Shown here piece after piece: positions 1-10,640 of a stretch of DNA of 64,000 bases. This DNA comes from Guyanagaster necrorhizus (Eukaryota; Basidiomycota; Agaricomycetes; Agaricales; Physalacriaceae), in NCBI RefSeq assembly GCF_019112545.1, contig NW_025064903.1:62001-126000 (forward strand). Reading direction: 5' to 3'. Both the position numbers and the translations under genes were made by a program. The first letter of the stretch is position 1. Each line of letters begins with the position of its first letter. The notes below the pieces were generated by a model. The model was not told where the DNA came from. It searched no databases and worked only from the letters and a program-made list of their open reading frames with translations.

Positions 1-340
1 ACGACTGCAGTGACACGCCGGTAGGTACTCAAGAGACTTTGATAGAATTTGCTGACGTTGTTCTTAGTACTTGTATAACACCTCTCAGACGACTGTAGTA
101 ACCTACGATGGTCGGTGACATTTCTTTTCTATGATCAAGTGTCTCAGTTGAAACCAATAGACACTTGGTCCTTGGCGGACAAAGCGACTTTCGCGAAGAA
201 TAATGGAATGGGTGGTTGCTTTACTTGGTCTCTTGATCAGGTTTGTTTCATTTATGAGGCATCAAGTTGCAATGCTTATCGAACTCCAGGACGATGGTGT
301 TTCTCTGATGAACGTGATTCGATCTAGTTTGGGCAAGTAG
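1..340 (+). CDS. GH18 chitinase-like protein, last exons (partial at left edge)
   Basis: This is the C-terminal end of a protein that resembles glycoside hydrolase family 18, which hydrolyses chitin-type beta-1,4-GlcNAc polymers. The open part contains WSLADKATFAKNNGMGG followed by CFTWSLDQ, like the end of the TIM barrel. An intron at 241-289 (GT...AG) joins DQ to DDGVSLMNVIRSSLGK and the stop TAG at 338-340. A further intron is likely at 25-88, which would join a DCSDTP stretch to a second, similar DCSN stretch; that near-duplicate makes the upstream splice uncertain. The catalytic DxxDxDxE motif would lie left of the window, so activity cannot be judged. Family call is by motif recognition only. 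Confidence 0.55.
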
Positions 341-1892
341 AGTGCCACTTCTGTGGGCACGTAATGGAACGAAATGAACTCGACGATTTGGCGACATCAT
401 TCCTTGTAGTGCCGCCGATTCTTACCATAATACATATTGGCGCTCTTAATTTCCGCAATGAGCTGAGTGATCCAAAAAACTGGCGCCATGGTACCATAAA
501 TCGGTATGTCAGGTAACTCCGGGGCGGATCTCATGGGTTTCGCTATGCCGACAAGTCCTGAGCAACCCAGTGTAGGAAACGATGCTATTTCATTTCCGTC
601 ATTGCTTGTTACTGAATGCATCACTTACCTCGAAGCAACGGTTTCGACCCCCTCCTCGAATTTTACTGGCTTGATTCAGACTCTGTGTACTACCATTTAC
701 ATTTATCTGTTACTCAAAGAATAACTACTTGAAGGTGAGCTGTTGGCTTGGCTTAAGGAACTATATTTGTAACAGTTTGAGATCGCAGCATCGAGGTGAC
801 AAATATCATCCCGCGATTGAGTTAGATGACTCAAGATCCATAGCGTCTTGAATTGAAGAGCCGTTTATTTACAGCGGACGTGTAGAAGAATCATTACAGT
901 TCCTCACGTACAAAAGCTAAGTCATGCTACATTGACATTTCCCTCTCAGGCAAATACCTAATAGATGCTCACAGGTACCAACGAGTATAGAGGTAACAAA
1001 GTAGGTGATGACGTTTCCTAGTCGACTTAGGGTTTCTTTTACCGTCACCGCCACCCCCACAGCGGTATCGCTACTTACTGACGTGGTCCATCGAGTATGT
1101 ATTTGACAGTCTTGCGGTACCCTCTTTGAACGAGTCCCAGACCAGTCCAAAGAGACCTGGAAAAGATAAGTTCGAATCTGTTCGATGTCATTTCGGGTGC
1201 TGTAGCTAACATGCATGAGATAGATATTGATGCAGCCCATACCGAACAACGTACTCTCGATTCAACAGTGAAGGACCGTACCCCGCTGGTGACGAATCTA
1301 TTCGATCTCCTCGCAATGGTTGCGTGCGGGTCCAGAGTGCCTTTTTCGGCTTTTCTGCAATATATCTGGGGCTGACTCTTACTTGATGATCTGGTACGCC
1401 GCCGACCGACCGTCATCGTATCCAGGTCCATTGTCCTTGTGGTAGAAAGCTAGTCAAAACGCCAAGGCCAGTTTTGCCTGGGCGTCTCCACCTTTTAATA
1501 GTTGTTGCGCAGTTTCCAATCGGTGTAACTTTCTCCAGTGACCATGTGGGCTCCGATACTGTTAGCATCCAACGGTCTTTTTGCGCCATAAGTAGCTCAT
1601 CTTCGGTGGCAGTAATACGGCTCAAGTGTGTGCTTCTGCGTCTACCACTTGTTGAGTGCTATCATATCTCTTGGTTTTTATCTTGCTGTAGCGCTTCCTA
1701 GCGTTCCTAAAGTGCGATATTGCCGCGGACGTGTGACAACTCTTTCAACATTCGAAGAGCGGATGGCGCAATTTTGAAATGGGAGAGCATCATCTATCAG
1801 CGACCGGGTCCGGATCCACGTACTCCTGTTACTTAAGAACATCAATGGGCAGATGCATTGACACCGCAATCTCCCCGTCCTGAGCTTTTACC
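341..1892. other. Intergenic stretch with no recognised gene
   Basis: Composition is ordinary, with CpG present. The longest suggestive piece is a minus-strand open stretch at 397-624, convergent to the GH18-like gene; it begins just after a possible short intron (GTAAGT on the minus strand near 632) and could be a last exon, but I recognise no family. Several 60-118 codon open stretches at 917-1869 overlap each other in different frames and show no motif, so I do not call them. The last few hundred bases presumably hold the promoter of the MFS gene. Confidence 0.4.
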
Positions 1893-4182
1893 ATGAGCAA
1901 GCAAGACAAGGACAGCTCAGATAAGTCTATTTCTCTCGCGGACGATGCCAAACACTCCGACGTTCCCGCACAAGCCCTCGAATTTGAGGCCGCTGCCTCC
2001 AGCAATCCTTACTATTTCCCACTATTATCATGGACAGCACAAGAGGAATCGAAGATAATTAGGACACTCGATACACGCTTATTCCCCTGGATCCTTCTCA
2101 CCACCTTCGTTCTAAATATGGATCGCACCAATCATTCTAATGCCGTTTCAGATAACTTGGCGACGGATTTGGGCTTCACAAATAGCACTGTCAATCTGGG
2201 AATAGCGGTGTATTCTGTGATATTCTCTTTCGCCTGTCTTAGTGGTGCCGTCATATCGAAGATTGTTGGACCAGCTCGATGTACTTATTTTCTTTCTTTC
2301 TTTTTCATGTTCCTGATTCCTTTCCTTTTGATGATAGGGATCCCGCTACTGATGTTCTCATGGGGTCTCGTTACAATGGCACATGCTCTGATCACTGATC
2401 GAGGCGGTTATCTTACAGGTAAGCTTCCAGTTCTTTCATCACTTTGATATGACCGACACCACTATGTTTCCGCACAGTTAGATGCAGTAAGTCCACGATG
2501 TCTTCAGGTTACACAATATCTGACCAGACATGTCAGTGATCGCTTTAACCGAAGGTGGCGTCATTCCCGCGACACTGGTATACTTGGGTTCGTTCTATAA
2601 AAGCACCGAGCTGGCTACTCGCTTGGCATGGTTCTGGGGTATCCAGACTATCGCAAGTGCAGTTAGCGGGCTGATGGCTAGTGGACTTCTTCAGCTTCGA
2701 GGAGTTGCGGGCCTGGAAGGATGGAAGTGGCTATTCTTGATTGATGGTATTATTACGGTTGTTGTCGCCGTCGCGACATGGTAAGTCTTTCGTCTTTATA
2801 ACGTTATCACCAGGATGATTTTTGTTCACAATCCATAGGTTTTATCTCCCGAGGAACATTACTCAGACCGCTGGCGGTCTTCGAGGCTGGAGACCTTGGT
2901 TCGACGAAAGACAGCTTCGCATCGGTGTCACACGAGTTGTTCGAGACGACATTTCGAAGCGTGTCTATGAGTTGGTATTATTTTTCTGTTCCCGAAATCT
3001 TTGCTGATGAATGTTCAGGCAAAAAGTCAAGTTGTCCGACGTGAAAGACGCCGCTACAGATTCTGGTTTGTGGGGACATCTGCTCATCACGGTCATAGGG
3101 ATGACTCCAACAACACCGCTTGCAACTTGTACGATTCTCACTTTGCATTGTTGCCTCTTTGACCCCCAAATACCTAGATTTACCGACTGTTATCAAGTCT
3201 TTCCATTTTGATGTCTTCGTTGCAAACGCTTTAACTGCACCCCCATACGTTCTTCAGTGTATAATGATGGTAAGCTTCATCTGGCACTCTGATAGAGTCG
3301 GAGAGCGTGGATTCCATGGTGCATTTGGTGGTCAGTCCTATTGATCGTGAAACGGCAACATACTAAATTCTTGAATTTCCACAGCGGCTTGGCAGCTTGT
3401 AGGGTGGATCTTACTTCGCGCCTTGCCTTCAGGAACTAGGAGAGGTGTAAAGTACGTAGCTCCTCCCTGTAAACCGAACTGTGCCTAATCGTGGAACAGA
3501 TATTTTGCAGCCGTCGTAGTTGCCGCTTGGCCTTATACACATCCGCTGAATATTGCATGGATGTCAGAAAATACGGGGTATTACGCATTGAATCTTGCAG
3601 TTACATAAAGGACTGACCTTTGGTTTATATAGGAGTGTCGGAAAGAGAACAATCGCGTCTGGTTGCGTCATATTTGCTGCGAATATCTACGGAGGTATGT
3701 CTTCCTTTGGTGACAAAGTACGAGACTTATGACGAGTGTTGATAGTGTGGGGATCACAAGTAAGTTCAGTGAGATGAGTTTTTACACTAAGAGCTCATCC
3801 GCGTTTAAGATCTACCAGACCGACGATTCACCAGGTAAGCGCTTGGTGTGTTCCGTACTGACTCACAGGCACTAATTTCTCCGCCAAGACTATAAACGGG
3901 GAAATACAATCAACATTTGCTTCGCAGGTGTTGCATTAATCCTCTGGTTCGTACAGAAATACTACTATCGTCGTAGAAACGCACGAAACGCAGCACTCTA
4001 CGCGGAACTGAGTGGGGACGAGAAAGCGGAAGAAAACAATAGAGCAGAGGAGAGAGGTAATCGGGGCCTCACTTTTAGATTTACTACATAAATTTCAAAC
4101 TAGTACAGGCGTAACCCACCGAGATTCTGGCTTTAAGCCCCAGTTCTCTAGCCAATTTATAAACTTGCCGGCAGTTTTCTGA
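1893..4182 (+). CDS. MFS transporter, Dal5/allantoate permease-like (ACS family), 14 exons
   Basis: Predicted 537-residue plasma membrane transporter of the anion:cation symporter type, which imports organic anions such as allantoate, nicotinate or similar; substrate not deducible. Exons: 1893-2280, 2338-2418, 2478-2486, 2528-2780, 2839-2970, 3019-3128, 3178-3330, 3385-3451, 3500-3577, 3633-3694, 3746-3759, 3810-3834, 3889-4056, 4109-4182. All introns are GT-AG and 37-60 bases; summed exons give 1614 bases, an exact multiple of three, with no internal stop. Family marks: a charged N-tail, FPWILLTTFVLNMDRTN in helix 1, PLLMFSWGLVTMAHA, LTEGGVIPATLVYLGSFYK, WKWLFLIDGIIT before helix 6, and NIAWMSENTGSVGKRT in the C-half. 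The start follows a stop-rich leader and fits the usual acidic N-terminus. The gene appears intact. Exon 3 (9 bases) is the least certain. Confidence 0.88.
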
Positions 4183-5495
4183 TGACCAGCAATGGTTGGA
4201 TGTAGGTTGCTGTGTTGTCAGTCAGTCGCAATGGGTACTGGGAGGAGTGTAGTGATAATATACTCCAGGAAAACATCATCCCACGAGACCCAACCTGTCG
4301 CATTGACGAGGAAGATATTTTTATCGTTATTGCATAAAATACAATGATGAGCAAGCGAATAAAATGCCACGAGACGTCGGTACCTCATGTTCACTATCTG
4401 TTCATACCTTCCGTTGTAATAATAGCTGATTTGGCCATCTGCAGCCGGCCAGCCCCACTGAAATCATGGTTGAATGATCAGTCAGTTGACTGAAAGGTCA
4501 CGTACGGGTGTGAAGACGAAGATTGGTTGCCTGTCATAAATCCGACGGAGGCGGCGTGTGAAGTCGAGAGCTCGACACATGGAGCATTCTTATGTTTAAG
4601 CATAGCAAGAATGAATAAATCGAAACTATAAGTCAGGAATATGAGATGCAGAATAGCACATAGATAATATGGGTTTCATAGATAATACTCTCCTATGTTT
4701 GAATATCTTGCCATAACCGAGGACCATTCACAGTGTTTGCCTCCATTCGGACATACATAATGCAGAGGTTCCAAAACAAAGGCTCGATCTCAAAATCTTC
4801 CACATCTTACACTGAAATAGGACGGCAGGTGCAGTAGTACTGGTCAATGCCGCTGAACACTGGATACTTCTGCCACTTGGTCCCACCCATCACCCCATGG
4901 CAACAACATCATCAGGCAGTGCAATAGTCTATGTATTTGTATCAATGATACTAATTTAAATCTATAAATAAACTAAGCATCCTATTACAGCAATTACATG
5001 CATCTACCATCTGTTGGTTTTAAAACACTTTAAGATGATCTATAGGATTACAACTCAGAGTTCTGGAAGTTGCAATAAGATCTCCCTTGGAGAATTAGGT
5101 CAATCATATTGCTGTTCTTACAGATCATTTGTTATAAGTCATCTTTAGTGTTTCACATGAAAGTGTACTCTTGCTGCTAGCTGGACTCAGTTCCTTGTCA
5201 CAACAAGAACATCTAACACTGTGCCTCTATCTGGAAGTTATGAATATGCCAATGCCAGTCTAGAACATTCACTACTATCTCTTAATCAGATTGCTGAATG
5301 CTGTTTGATATCAGAAATAAGACCCATCTCACTATTCACCATAGTATTTAAGATGATCTTAATATGATAATCATTGTTGCAATGCAGCAGATTTTTTGCT
5401 GTGCTACTGCATGCTATATAATGAAAGACATGAAATGTGTTAAATCCACAGATTACTCCCTCACTTATCTTTCACATTTCATTCAGACTTCTTTG
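4183..5495. other. Intergenic region spanning a composition boundary
   Basis: I see no gene here. CpG dinucleotides are common to about 4850 and then practically vanish, so the boundary between normal and CpG-depleted DNA lies near 4860. The right part is AT-rich and presumably carries the promoter and 5' UTR of the downstream membrane protein gene. An open stretch from 5364 in the same frame as the first exon contains an upstream Met, but the family resemblance begins only at 5496. Confidence 0.5.
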
Positions 5496-6987
5496 ATGTC
5501 CAATCAGACTAACATCAACAGAACTTTTATATATCAATTTCTTGATGTTCAACTGAATTCAACAATATTCCTCTCTCTATTAAGTGGTATATATATTTAT
5601 TTGTTCAGATACATGAGTTTAATTAGAGCTTTACATAGGCCTATATAGTGGAATTGTTGCTATCACACTGTGGAATATCTGTGAGAAGAACATTCCAACT
5701 TTACTATGCTTTAAAAGCTGAAGTAAATGGCACAGTTATGAACAAGTCCCAGCACAACAGACAAGTTGGCATCACCATTGTTGTAATCTTCCTCTACATT
5801 TTTACCATCATCAGCTTTGCTATCAATTGGTCATTCATCCATTCAATCTTTATAGACAATGGACAAAGCTTTTTGGCAGAATATATGTTTTCTCAGAGTT
5901 CTACAACAATGGTAATAATTGGTCCAGGCATAACAGGTATTATCTGTACTATTCTAGCAGATTCTACTATGGTGTGTATGATAATAAAAATTTTTAATGC
6001 AGCTTACCATTATTCCAATATAGATTTGGCACTATTGGATAGTCTGGGGTCAGCACTGGCTGAGCATTCTGCCTCCTGTTCTTTTTCTTCTTTCTGCAAC
6101 TGGTAAGATCTGTCAGATCTCTTAGAATTGGCTAATTTATACAACAATTTGCACAGCATTCAAAATTATTTTTGTCTATCAAGACTATATGGAGATCAAC
6201 TATGAGAAATACATCATTAGTGATGTACTTTATTCATCCTTTGTTCTTGCAACAACCTTGTGGTGCACAGTGCTTATCATCTATCGCATTATCACTGTTG
6301 TACAAGCAGGAAGTCAAGCAGATGGAATCAGAGCTTATCATCACATTATTGAAGTCTTTGTGGAATCATCAGCTCTTTATTCCATATGCTTGATTTTATA
6401 TATAGCTTTTTCCTCTTATAATTCTGTTCTACTGGTATACTTTGATTTTCTAGCAGCAATAACAAAAGTATGCTCATAATCTTTTCAAGTCTTCATATCT
6501 AACAAACATCATATAGGGAATTGCTCCAACACTTCTTGTTGGACATGTTGCAGCAGGTCATGCTCACTCAGATGACTCTTGGCAGGGAAGTGTAATTTCA
6601 GGCTCACTTCACTTTGGGACACATCCTGGAGGCCAAAGCTCTCAGCAAGATTCCATGATCAGCATTGATCTTGAATCCCAGCAGGAGATAGGTGATGCAT
6701 ATGGCCATCAGAATCCAGCATCTTCTGAGGAAAATAGTGCCAGTGGCATCCAAGAGAATGACTTGGAGGTGGCCCAGCAGGAGAGAGATATCATATACTC
6801 CCATCACACTCTGGCAGAATCTCAGACAGATGTTGGCATCAACTCAGAAGGTGTCATCCAAAAGCATGATTCTGAGTTAGAGCAGGAGAGAGAGAGAGAG
6901 AGAGAGAGAGATGAAGAATATAGCCATTGTATGTTGAAGAGCTCTAGGGAAGATATTGGTATTGAGAGTGTCATTCTCAAGGTCTAG
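5496..6987 (+). CDS. Agaricomycete-type multi-pass (about seven TM) membrane protein, six exons
   Basis: Predicted 415-residue integral membrane protein of an uncharacterised family abundant in agaricomycete genomes; no function is known to me. Exons: 5496-5586, 5639-5680, 5718-5971, 6024-6102, 6157-6467, 6517-6987; all introns are GT-AG and the sum is 1248 bases, in frame to TAG. Visible family marks are GLYSGIVAITLW (first helix), NWSFIHSIFIDNG, a TILADSTM-IWHYWIVWG helix junction, TTLWCTVLIIYRI, RAYHHIIEVFVESSALYS and, after the last helix, GIAPTLLVGHVAAGHAH with DDSWQGS. The tail is hydrophilic and includes an ERERERER run. The gene lies wholly in the CpG-depleted zone (one CpG noticed in the exons) yet every frame and splice site is kept, which suggests selection or a recent copy. 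Confidence 0.8.
6886..6911 (+). repeat. (GA)n microsatellite inside coding exon
   Basis: About 13 GA units encode alternating Glu-Arg in the cytoplasmic tail of the membrane protein. Length change by other than three units of GA would shift the last 25 or so codons. Confidence 0.9.
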
Positions 6988-7483
6988 ATAGTCAGCAGAC
7001 ACCATCAATTATCTGCTTCAAGTAATAGACCACATTCTATTCCTCTATTTTAATATTTATTAGACATTGATTGACTTTCATTCTTTTATATATAATATAT
7101 CCACTTTCCTTATAAACATTCACTGTCACAAGAGAGATTCATTTGCAGGCATACTTGAGAAGGAAGAGAAATAACTTTCCAGCTTTTAGATAGAGATCTT
7201 CTGATGCTGGTCCTCCACTCAAATGATATACAAATGAGATGCCAAGCTAAGTGATAAGTAGATCAGACAGGTATTCATCTGTATATACAACTTGAAGAAA
7301 CATCAACCTATGAATGAACACTTCTTACATGCTAGAGCAAAGTATGTACAGAGACTTAAGATATGGCTCATATAAAATCAAAATCTAAGTAGGACTGCTT
7401 ATAGCATGTGACTTTTGCCAACTATAGGTACCAAGAGAATGCCATAACCATATCTTCAAGGTTCATAGTAGTAGAAAAAATGA
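6988..7483. other. AT-rich spacer, probable 3' UTR of the membrane protein gene
   Basis: No open frame or motif that I recognise. It may include the degraded N-terminal part of the DUF6535-like gene that becomes readable at 7484, but I could not align it. Confidence 0.4.
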
Positions 7484-7537
7484 GAGGAGCACTATATTGC
7501 ATTACATTATTATGATATAAAGGAGCCAGCCAAAGAG
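7484..7537 (+). pseudogene. DUF6535-like gene, fragment left of the solo LTR
   Basis: A short open piece reading EEHYIALHYYDIKEPAKE ends at the solo LTR. Removing the LTR and one target copy joins it in frame to the CVEKEMENVLNKI piece that starts at 8003, which shows both belong to one gene. Upstream the frame meets a stop at 7481-7483, and the N-terminal DUF6535 region is not readable. Confidence 0.5.
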
Positions 7538-7997
7538 TGTTATGATTTTTTCCTTATTTCTTTCTCTTTTCCTTGATATTGACCCCTATTTATGCTTAGT
7601 CAGAGTGCTTACACCAGTGCTAAGGAGCATGAGACAATCTTGGTCAGCACAATTGACTATTGTCTCAGAGCACCTAGTGATATCCTGACAACAGCACAAC
7701 AAACCTTTTGTAGATAGCACTGTCTCATCATGATGATGAGTATTATAATGCAGACTCTTACAATTAGTAGTAGTATATTTAGTAATGAGACCAAAGGTAT
7801 ATAAGTACTGTAGCAGCACTATATATCTCTAGTCTCAAACTATCCTTTGATTATATCCACTTACTTGAGTCTTCTTGCAAAGACCTTGAGACATAACATC
7901 CACACACATCACACATTAGACTTAGGCATGACTGTATGAATGTGATATAGTGCCTATTTACCATGTGATATTGGACATGTGTCACTTAATTCTAACA
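7538..7997 (+). repeat. Solo LTR of the gypsy family (same subfamily as G)
   Basis: 460-bp LTR beginning TGTTATGATTTTT and ending TTCTAACA, flanked by the direct repeat AAGAG (7533-7537 and 7998-8002). No internal element sequence is attached, so the copy is probably the product of LTR-LTR recombination. CpG is absent. It shares its body with the LTR of G at 62916, except that G has an additional 73-bp tandem copy. Confidence 0.88.
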
Positions 7998-8718
7998 AAG
8001 AGTGTGTAGAGAAAGAGATGGAAAATGTATTAAACAAGATTGGGACTCTATGGCAACTATCAGAACCAATGCAGTGGAGTGTGAGTCTCATCATTAGGTT
8101 GTTATCTATTCTCTTGAGCATGTCAGTTGGAGTGTTTTTTCTAGGTCTGGTTATTTTTTTAGTCCCACTAAAAGTATTAATTGCATATATTGTCAGGATC
8201 ATTGCCTTTGTATCCTTTATTGTGTATTTCATCACCAATTTCCTTCTGATTTGGTACATTTCATGCCCATACAAGACACTATTGTCACATTATGTGTTCC
8301 TTCTCTATGCCTACCTCACTCATCTCATATTCTTGGTCTCTTATGAGTCACCTCAGACCATCCACTCACTGCAAGACATTGAGGATATAGCTGTGAAGTC
8401 CTATGTAGATGACATTGATATACATGCCTTGGCCTGGTTGTTTAGCATGTTCTCCAACTCTAGTGTACAGAGCATTGTTCTACAATCACTCAGCACTTTA
8501 CCACTGAGGTCAGTGGAATCTTTAAAACAACACACACAGGGAATTTTGAGCATATTTGCAATCCTTATGGAATGCATGCTGGATCATCCTCATGAAAGCA
8601 GGCTTGATTGCCTTGTTCACACAAGTCTCCATTTTGACATCACATTGTACAATTTCTGATTTATAGACAGAAAAAAGAAAAAGAATCAACTTTTCTGAGG
8701 GGTCTATGCAGAGCTTTT
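7998..8718 (+). pseudogene. DUF6535-like multi-pass protein, central fragment
   Basis: Open from 7998 to 8659. It encodes ECVEKEMENVLNKIGTLWQL, then two or three hydrophobic segments (around IIRLLSILLSMSVGVFFLGL and IIAFVSFIVYFITNFLLIWY), then DIDIHALAWLFSMFSNSS followed by VQSIVLQSL, which resembles the post-membrane part of agaricomycete DUF6535 proteins. Function of that family is unknown. The frame stops at 8657-8659 close to the insertion point of element A; sequence right of A continues the same family. CpG-free. Family name is by recognition of the ALAWLFSM.SNSSVQSIV pattern and could be wrong in detail. Confidence 0.55.
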
Positions 8719-9136
8719 TGTTAAGCCCAAGCGTCACGTGCAGTTAATCACGTGATAAACGATTGCACCTCGCACTTCGGGTGATCAATCGAGTCCACGG
8801 TTTTGACTATCTGCGGGGTGTCACAAGGCTGTAGGAAGCAGCTCGAGAGTAGAATGGTATGAATAAACTTTAGCTCGAGGCTGGGGTATACCAGCGAGAG
8901 CTACCGGTCTTAAATACTGTACAGGTAATGCTAATAATACGACTACTTATTGTGTCGGTCTGTGTCCATGGTGCCCATTGTCCTTGGGCATCGTTGTTGT
9001 ACATAAAAGGGTCATTGTGCCTTGGCGAGCATTGTTGTATCTAGGCGGCTCAGTTGTGCTTACTAAGCCCTTCCCGCGGTCTCGTGCTAAGCGTAAATAG
9101 GGGTAAAAGGAAAGAAAAAAGGGAAAAATCGTAACA
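8719..9136 (-). repeat. 3' LTR of gypsy A
   Basis: 418 bp, starts TGTTAAGCCC and ends ATCGTAACA on the plus strand. It is identical by eye to 16346-16763. Near its left end it holds two CACGTG palindromes 15 bases apart (start to start). Confidence 0.95.
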
Positions 9137-9170
9137 TTACCCCCTCGTTTAAGACCATCGTCCCGATGGT
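9137..9170 (-). promoter_or_regulatory. Polypurine tract plus perfect hairpin after the pol stop codon
   Basis: Directly inside the 3' LTR the element strand reads CGAGGGGGTAA, a plausible plus-strand primer. Just before it, 9154-9170 is a 7-bp perfect inverted repeat, ACCATCG-TCC-CGATGGT, abutting the stop codon of the integrase frame (TAA at 9171-9173). The other gypsy copies keep CCAT...ATGG-like arms followed by the GTCTTAA segment at the same place. Confidence 0.6.
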
Positions 9171-10637
9171 TTAATTAAGGGAAAGCTCATAATCATGTAT
9201 GGCGGTGTCCGCGTTCATGTATTTTTCGTTAACCCACTGGTTAGATTCTGGGCCGTAACCCTTCCAGCTGACGAGGTAATCGACCGTTGTCGTCATACCG
9301 CCCCCCTTTGCTTTGACGCGACGCAGTTTGTGACCCAGGACTTGGTCGATTTCGAAGTGTTCTTCGTCGTCAATTAAGTCTGGCGGTGGCGGAGGCGGTT
9401 GTTCCTGGTTAGGAAATGCTGGTGCTATGTATGGATTTAACAGGGCCTCGTTGAAGACGTCGTGAATTTTCCAGGTAGTTGGTAAGCGTAATTTATATGC
9501 GCTCGGTCCGACGGTTTTGATGACTGTGAACGGTCCTGTTCGTTTGTCATCAAGTTTCTTTTTCGGCCGTGGTAGGTGGAGGTTTGTCGTGTCGAGCCAT
9601 ACTTTGTCGTTCGGTTGATATACGCGACTAGGCCGTCGGTGTTTGTCGTAGCTTCTTTTCATTGATGCTGCGGCCTTTTCTAGCGCTGTTTTTGTTTCAT
9701 TGTGAATCTTTTCCATGTCGGTTGCGAAGTTTGATGAAGCGGGGGTTGTGGTTCGGACGCGGGTGGTTTGTGTGATGTGTGGGTGATATCCGTGGTTCAC
9801 GAAGAACGGTGTTTTTCCTGTAGCGGAATGTATTCGGTTGTTATGTTGAAAGGCTGCCAGTGCGAGCCATTCGGTCCAGTCATCCTGTCGATAGTTGATG
9901 AAGAGTCGTAGATACTTTTCGATCTCTTGATTTACGCGTTCTGTTTGCCCATCCGTTTGGGGATGATAGGCGGTGGACGCGTTTTGTTTAATGTTTAGGA
10001 TGCGGTATAGGTCGGTTATGAACTTTGAGACGAATTGAGGCCCCCTATCTGAGATGATAACTTGGGGCATCCCATGTTTGGCATACACTTCGTCTCGGAG
10101 GATTTTGGCCCACCCTTCGGAGTTTAATTCCGTGGAGCATGGGAGTGGGATAATTGCTTTGGAGAATCGGTCCACTATTACAAGTATTGCGTCGTACCCA
10201 TTGCACTCGGGTAGTCCCGTGATCATGTCGACCGAGATGTGTGTCCAAGGGGCCGATGGTACTTCGTTAGGATGTAACGGTGCTGCTCGAGCCTGTGTGG
10301 AAGACTTCCCCCGCTGGCAGACTTCGCAGGCCTTTACGTATGCCGTTATATCGTTTCCCAGTTTCGGCCACCAGTATTCTTGGAGTACGAGCTCCTTGGT
10401 TTTGGCGACACCCGGGTGTCCTGCTGTTATGTGGTCATGGCAGGTGGCGATAATTTCGCCGCGTAGTTGATGGTCCCGGGGAACATAGATGCGTCCGTCA
10501 TAATGGATTAATCCATCTCTTTTTGTCATTCCCCGCTCGTGGTTCAGTGAGGGAGCCACCCTTTGGTCCCATTTGTGACTGTCTCGTGTCGTGCTTTTGA
10601 TCCGTTCATGGATCTCCTCTTCTGTCGGCATTATCAT
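9171..10637 (-). CDS. pol: Gypsy A integrase with chromodomain (3' half of pol)
   Basis: 488 codons. Residues 69-107 form the zinc site H69-x4-H74-x29-C104-x2-C107. The catalytic core has D137, D197 and E233, that is D-x59-D-x35-E, complete. RTGPF at 367-371 is the GPY/F module, and residues about 426-488 are a chromodomain (EIDQVLGHKL..., DYLVSWKGYG). Such chromodomains target integration to modified histones. The open stretch begins at a Met only because a TGA at 10638-10640 separates it from the RNase H part: the surrounding residues (PEHF stop AMIMPTEEE) are continuous in copy C, which has CGG there. One CGA to TGA transition explains the stop. Expression as a separate protein is unlikely but not excluded. 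Confidence 0.92.
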   Translation of the reverse strand: MIMPTEEEIHERIKSTTRDSHKWDQRVAPSLNHERGMTKRDGLIHYDGRIYVPRDHQLRGEIIATCHDHITAGHPGVAKTKELVLQEYWWPKLGNDITAYVKACEVCQRGKSSTQARAAPLHPNEVPSAPWTHISVDMITGLPECNGYDAILVIVDRFSKAIIPLPCSTELNSEGWAKILRDEVYAKHGMPQVIISDRGPQFVSKFITDLYRILNIKQNASTAYHPQTDGQTERVNQEIEKYLRLFINYRQDDWTEWLALAAFQHNNRIHSATGKTPFFVNHGYHPHITQTTRVRTTTPASSNFATDMEKIHNETKTALEKAAASMKRSYDKHRRPSRVYQPNDKVWLDTTNLHLPRPKKKLDDKRTGPFTVIKTVGPSAYKLRLPTTWKIHDVFNEALLNPYIAPAFPNQEQPPPPPPDLIDDEEHFEIDQVLGHKLRRVKAKGGGMTTTVDYLVSWKGYGPESNQWVNEKYMNADTAIHDYELSLN

Positions 10638-10640
10638 GGC

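Noticed and set aside
917..1869. Several overlapping minus-strand open stretches
   Set aside because: Mutually overlapping, no recognised domain, no consistent splice model.
6886..6911. CRISPR-like or regulatory repeat
   Set aside because: It is a plain GA dinucleotide run in coding sequence with no spacers.
7979..7997. Start of the DUF6535-like piece at an in-frame GTG at 7979
   Set aside because: These bases are the end of the solo LTR; true gene sequence begins at the AAGAG repeat at 7998.
9171..10637. Integrase as an independent gene with its own start Met
   Set aside because: The residues before the Met (PEHF) and after it are continuous in copy C; the separation is one TGA.
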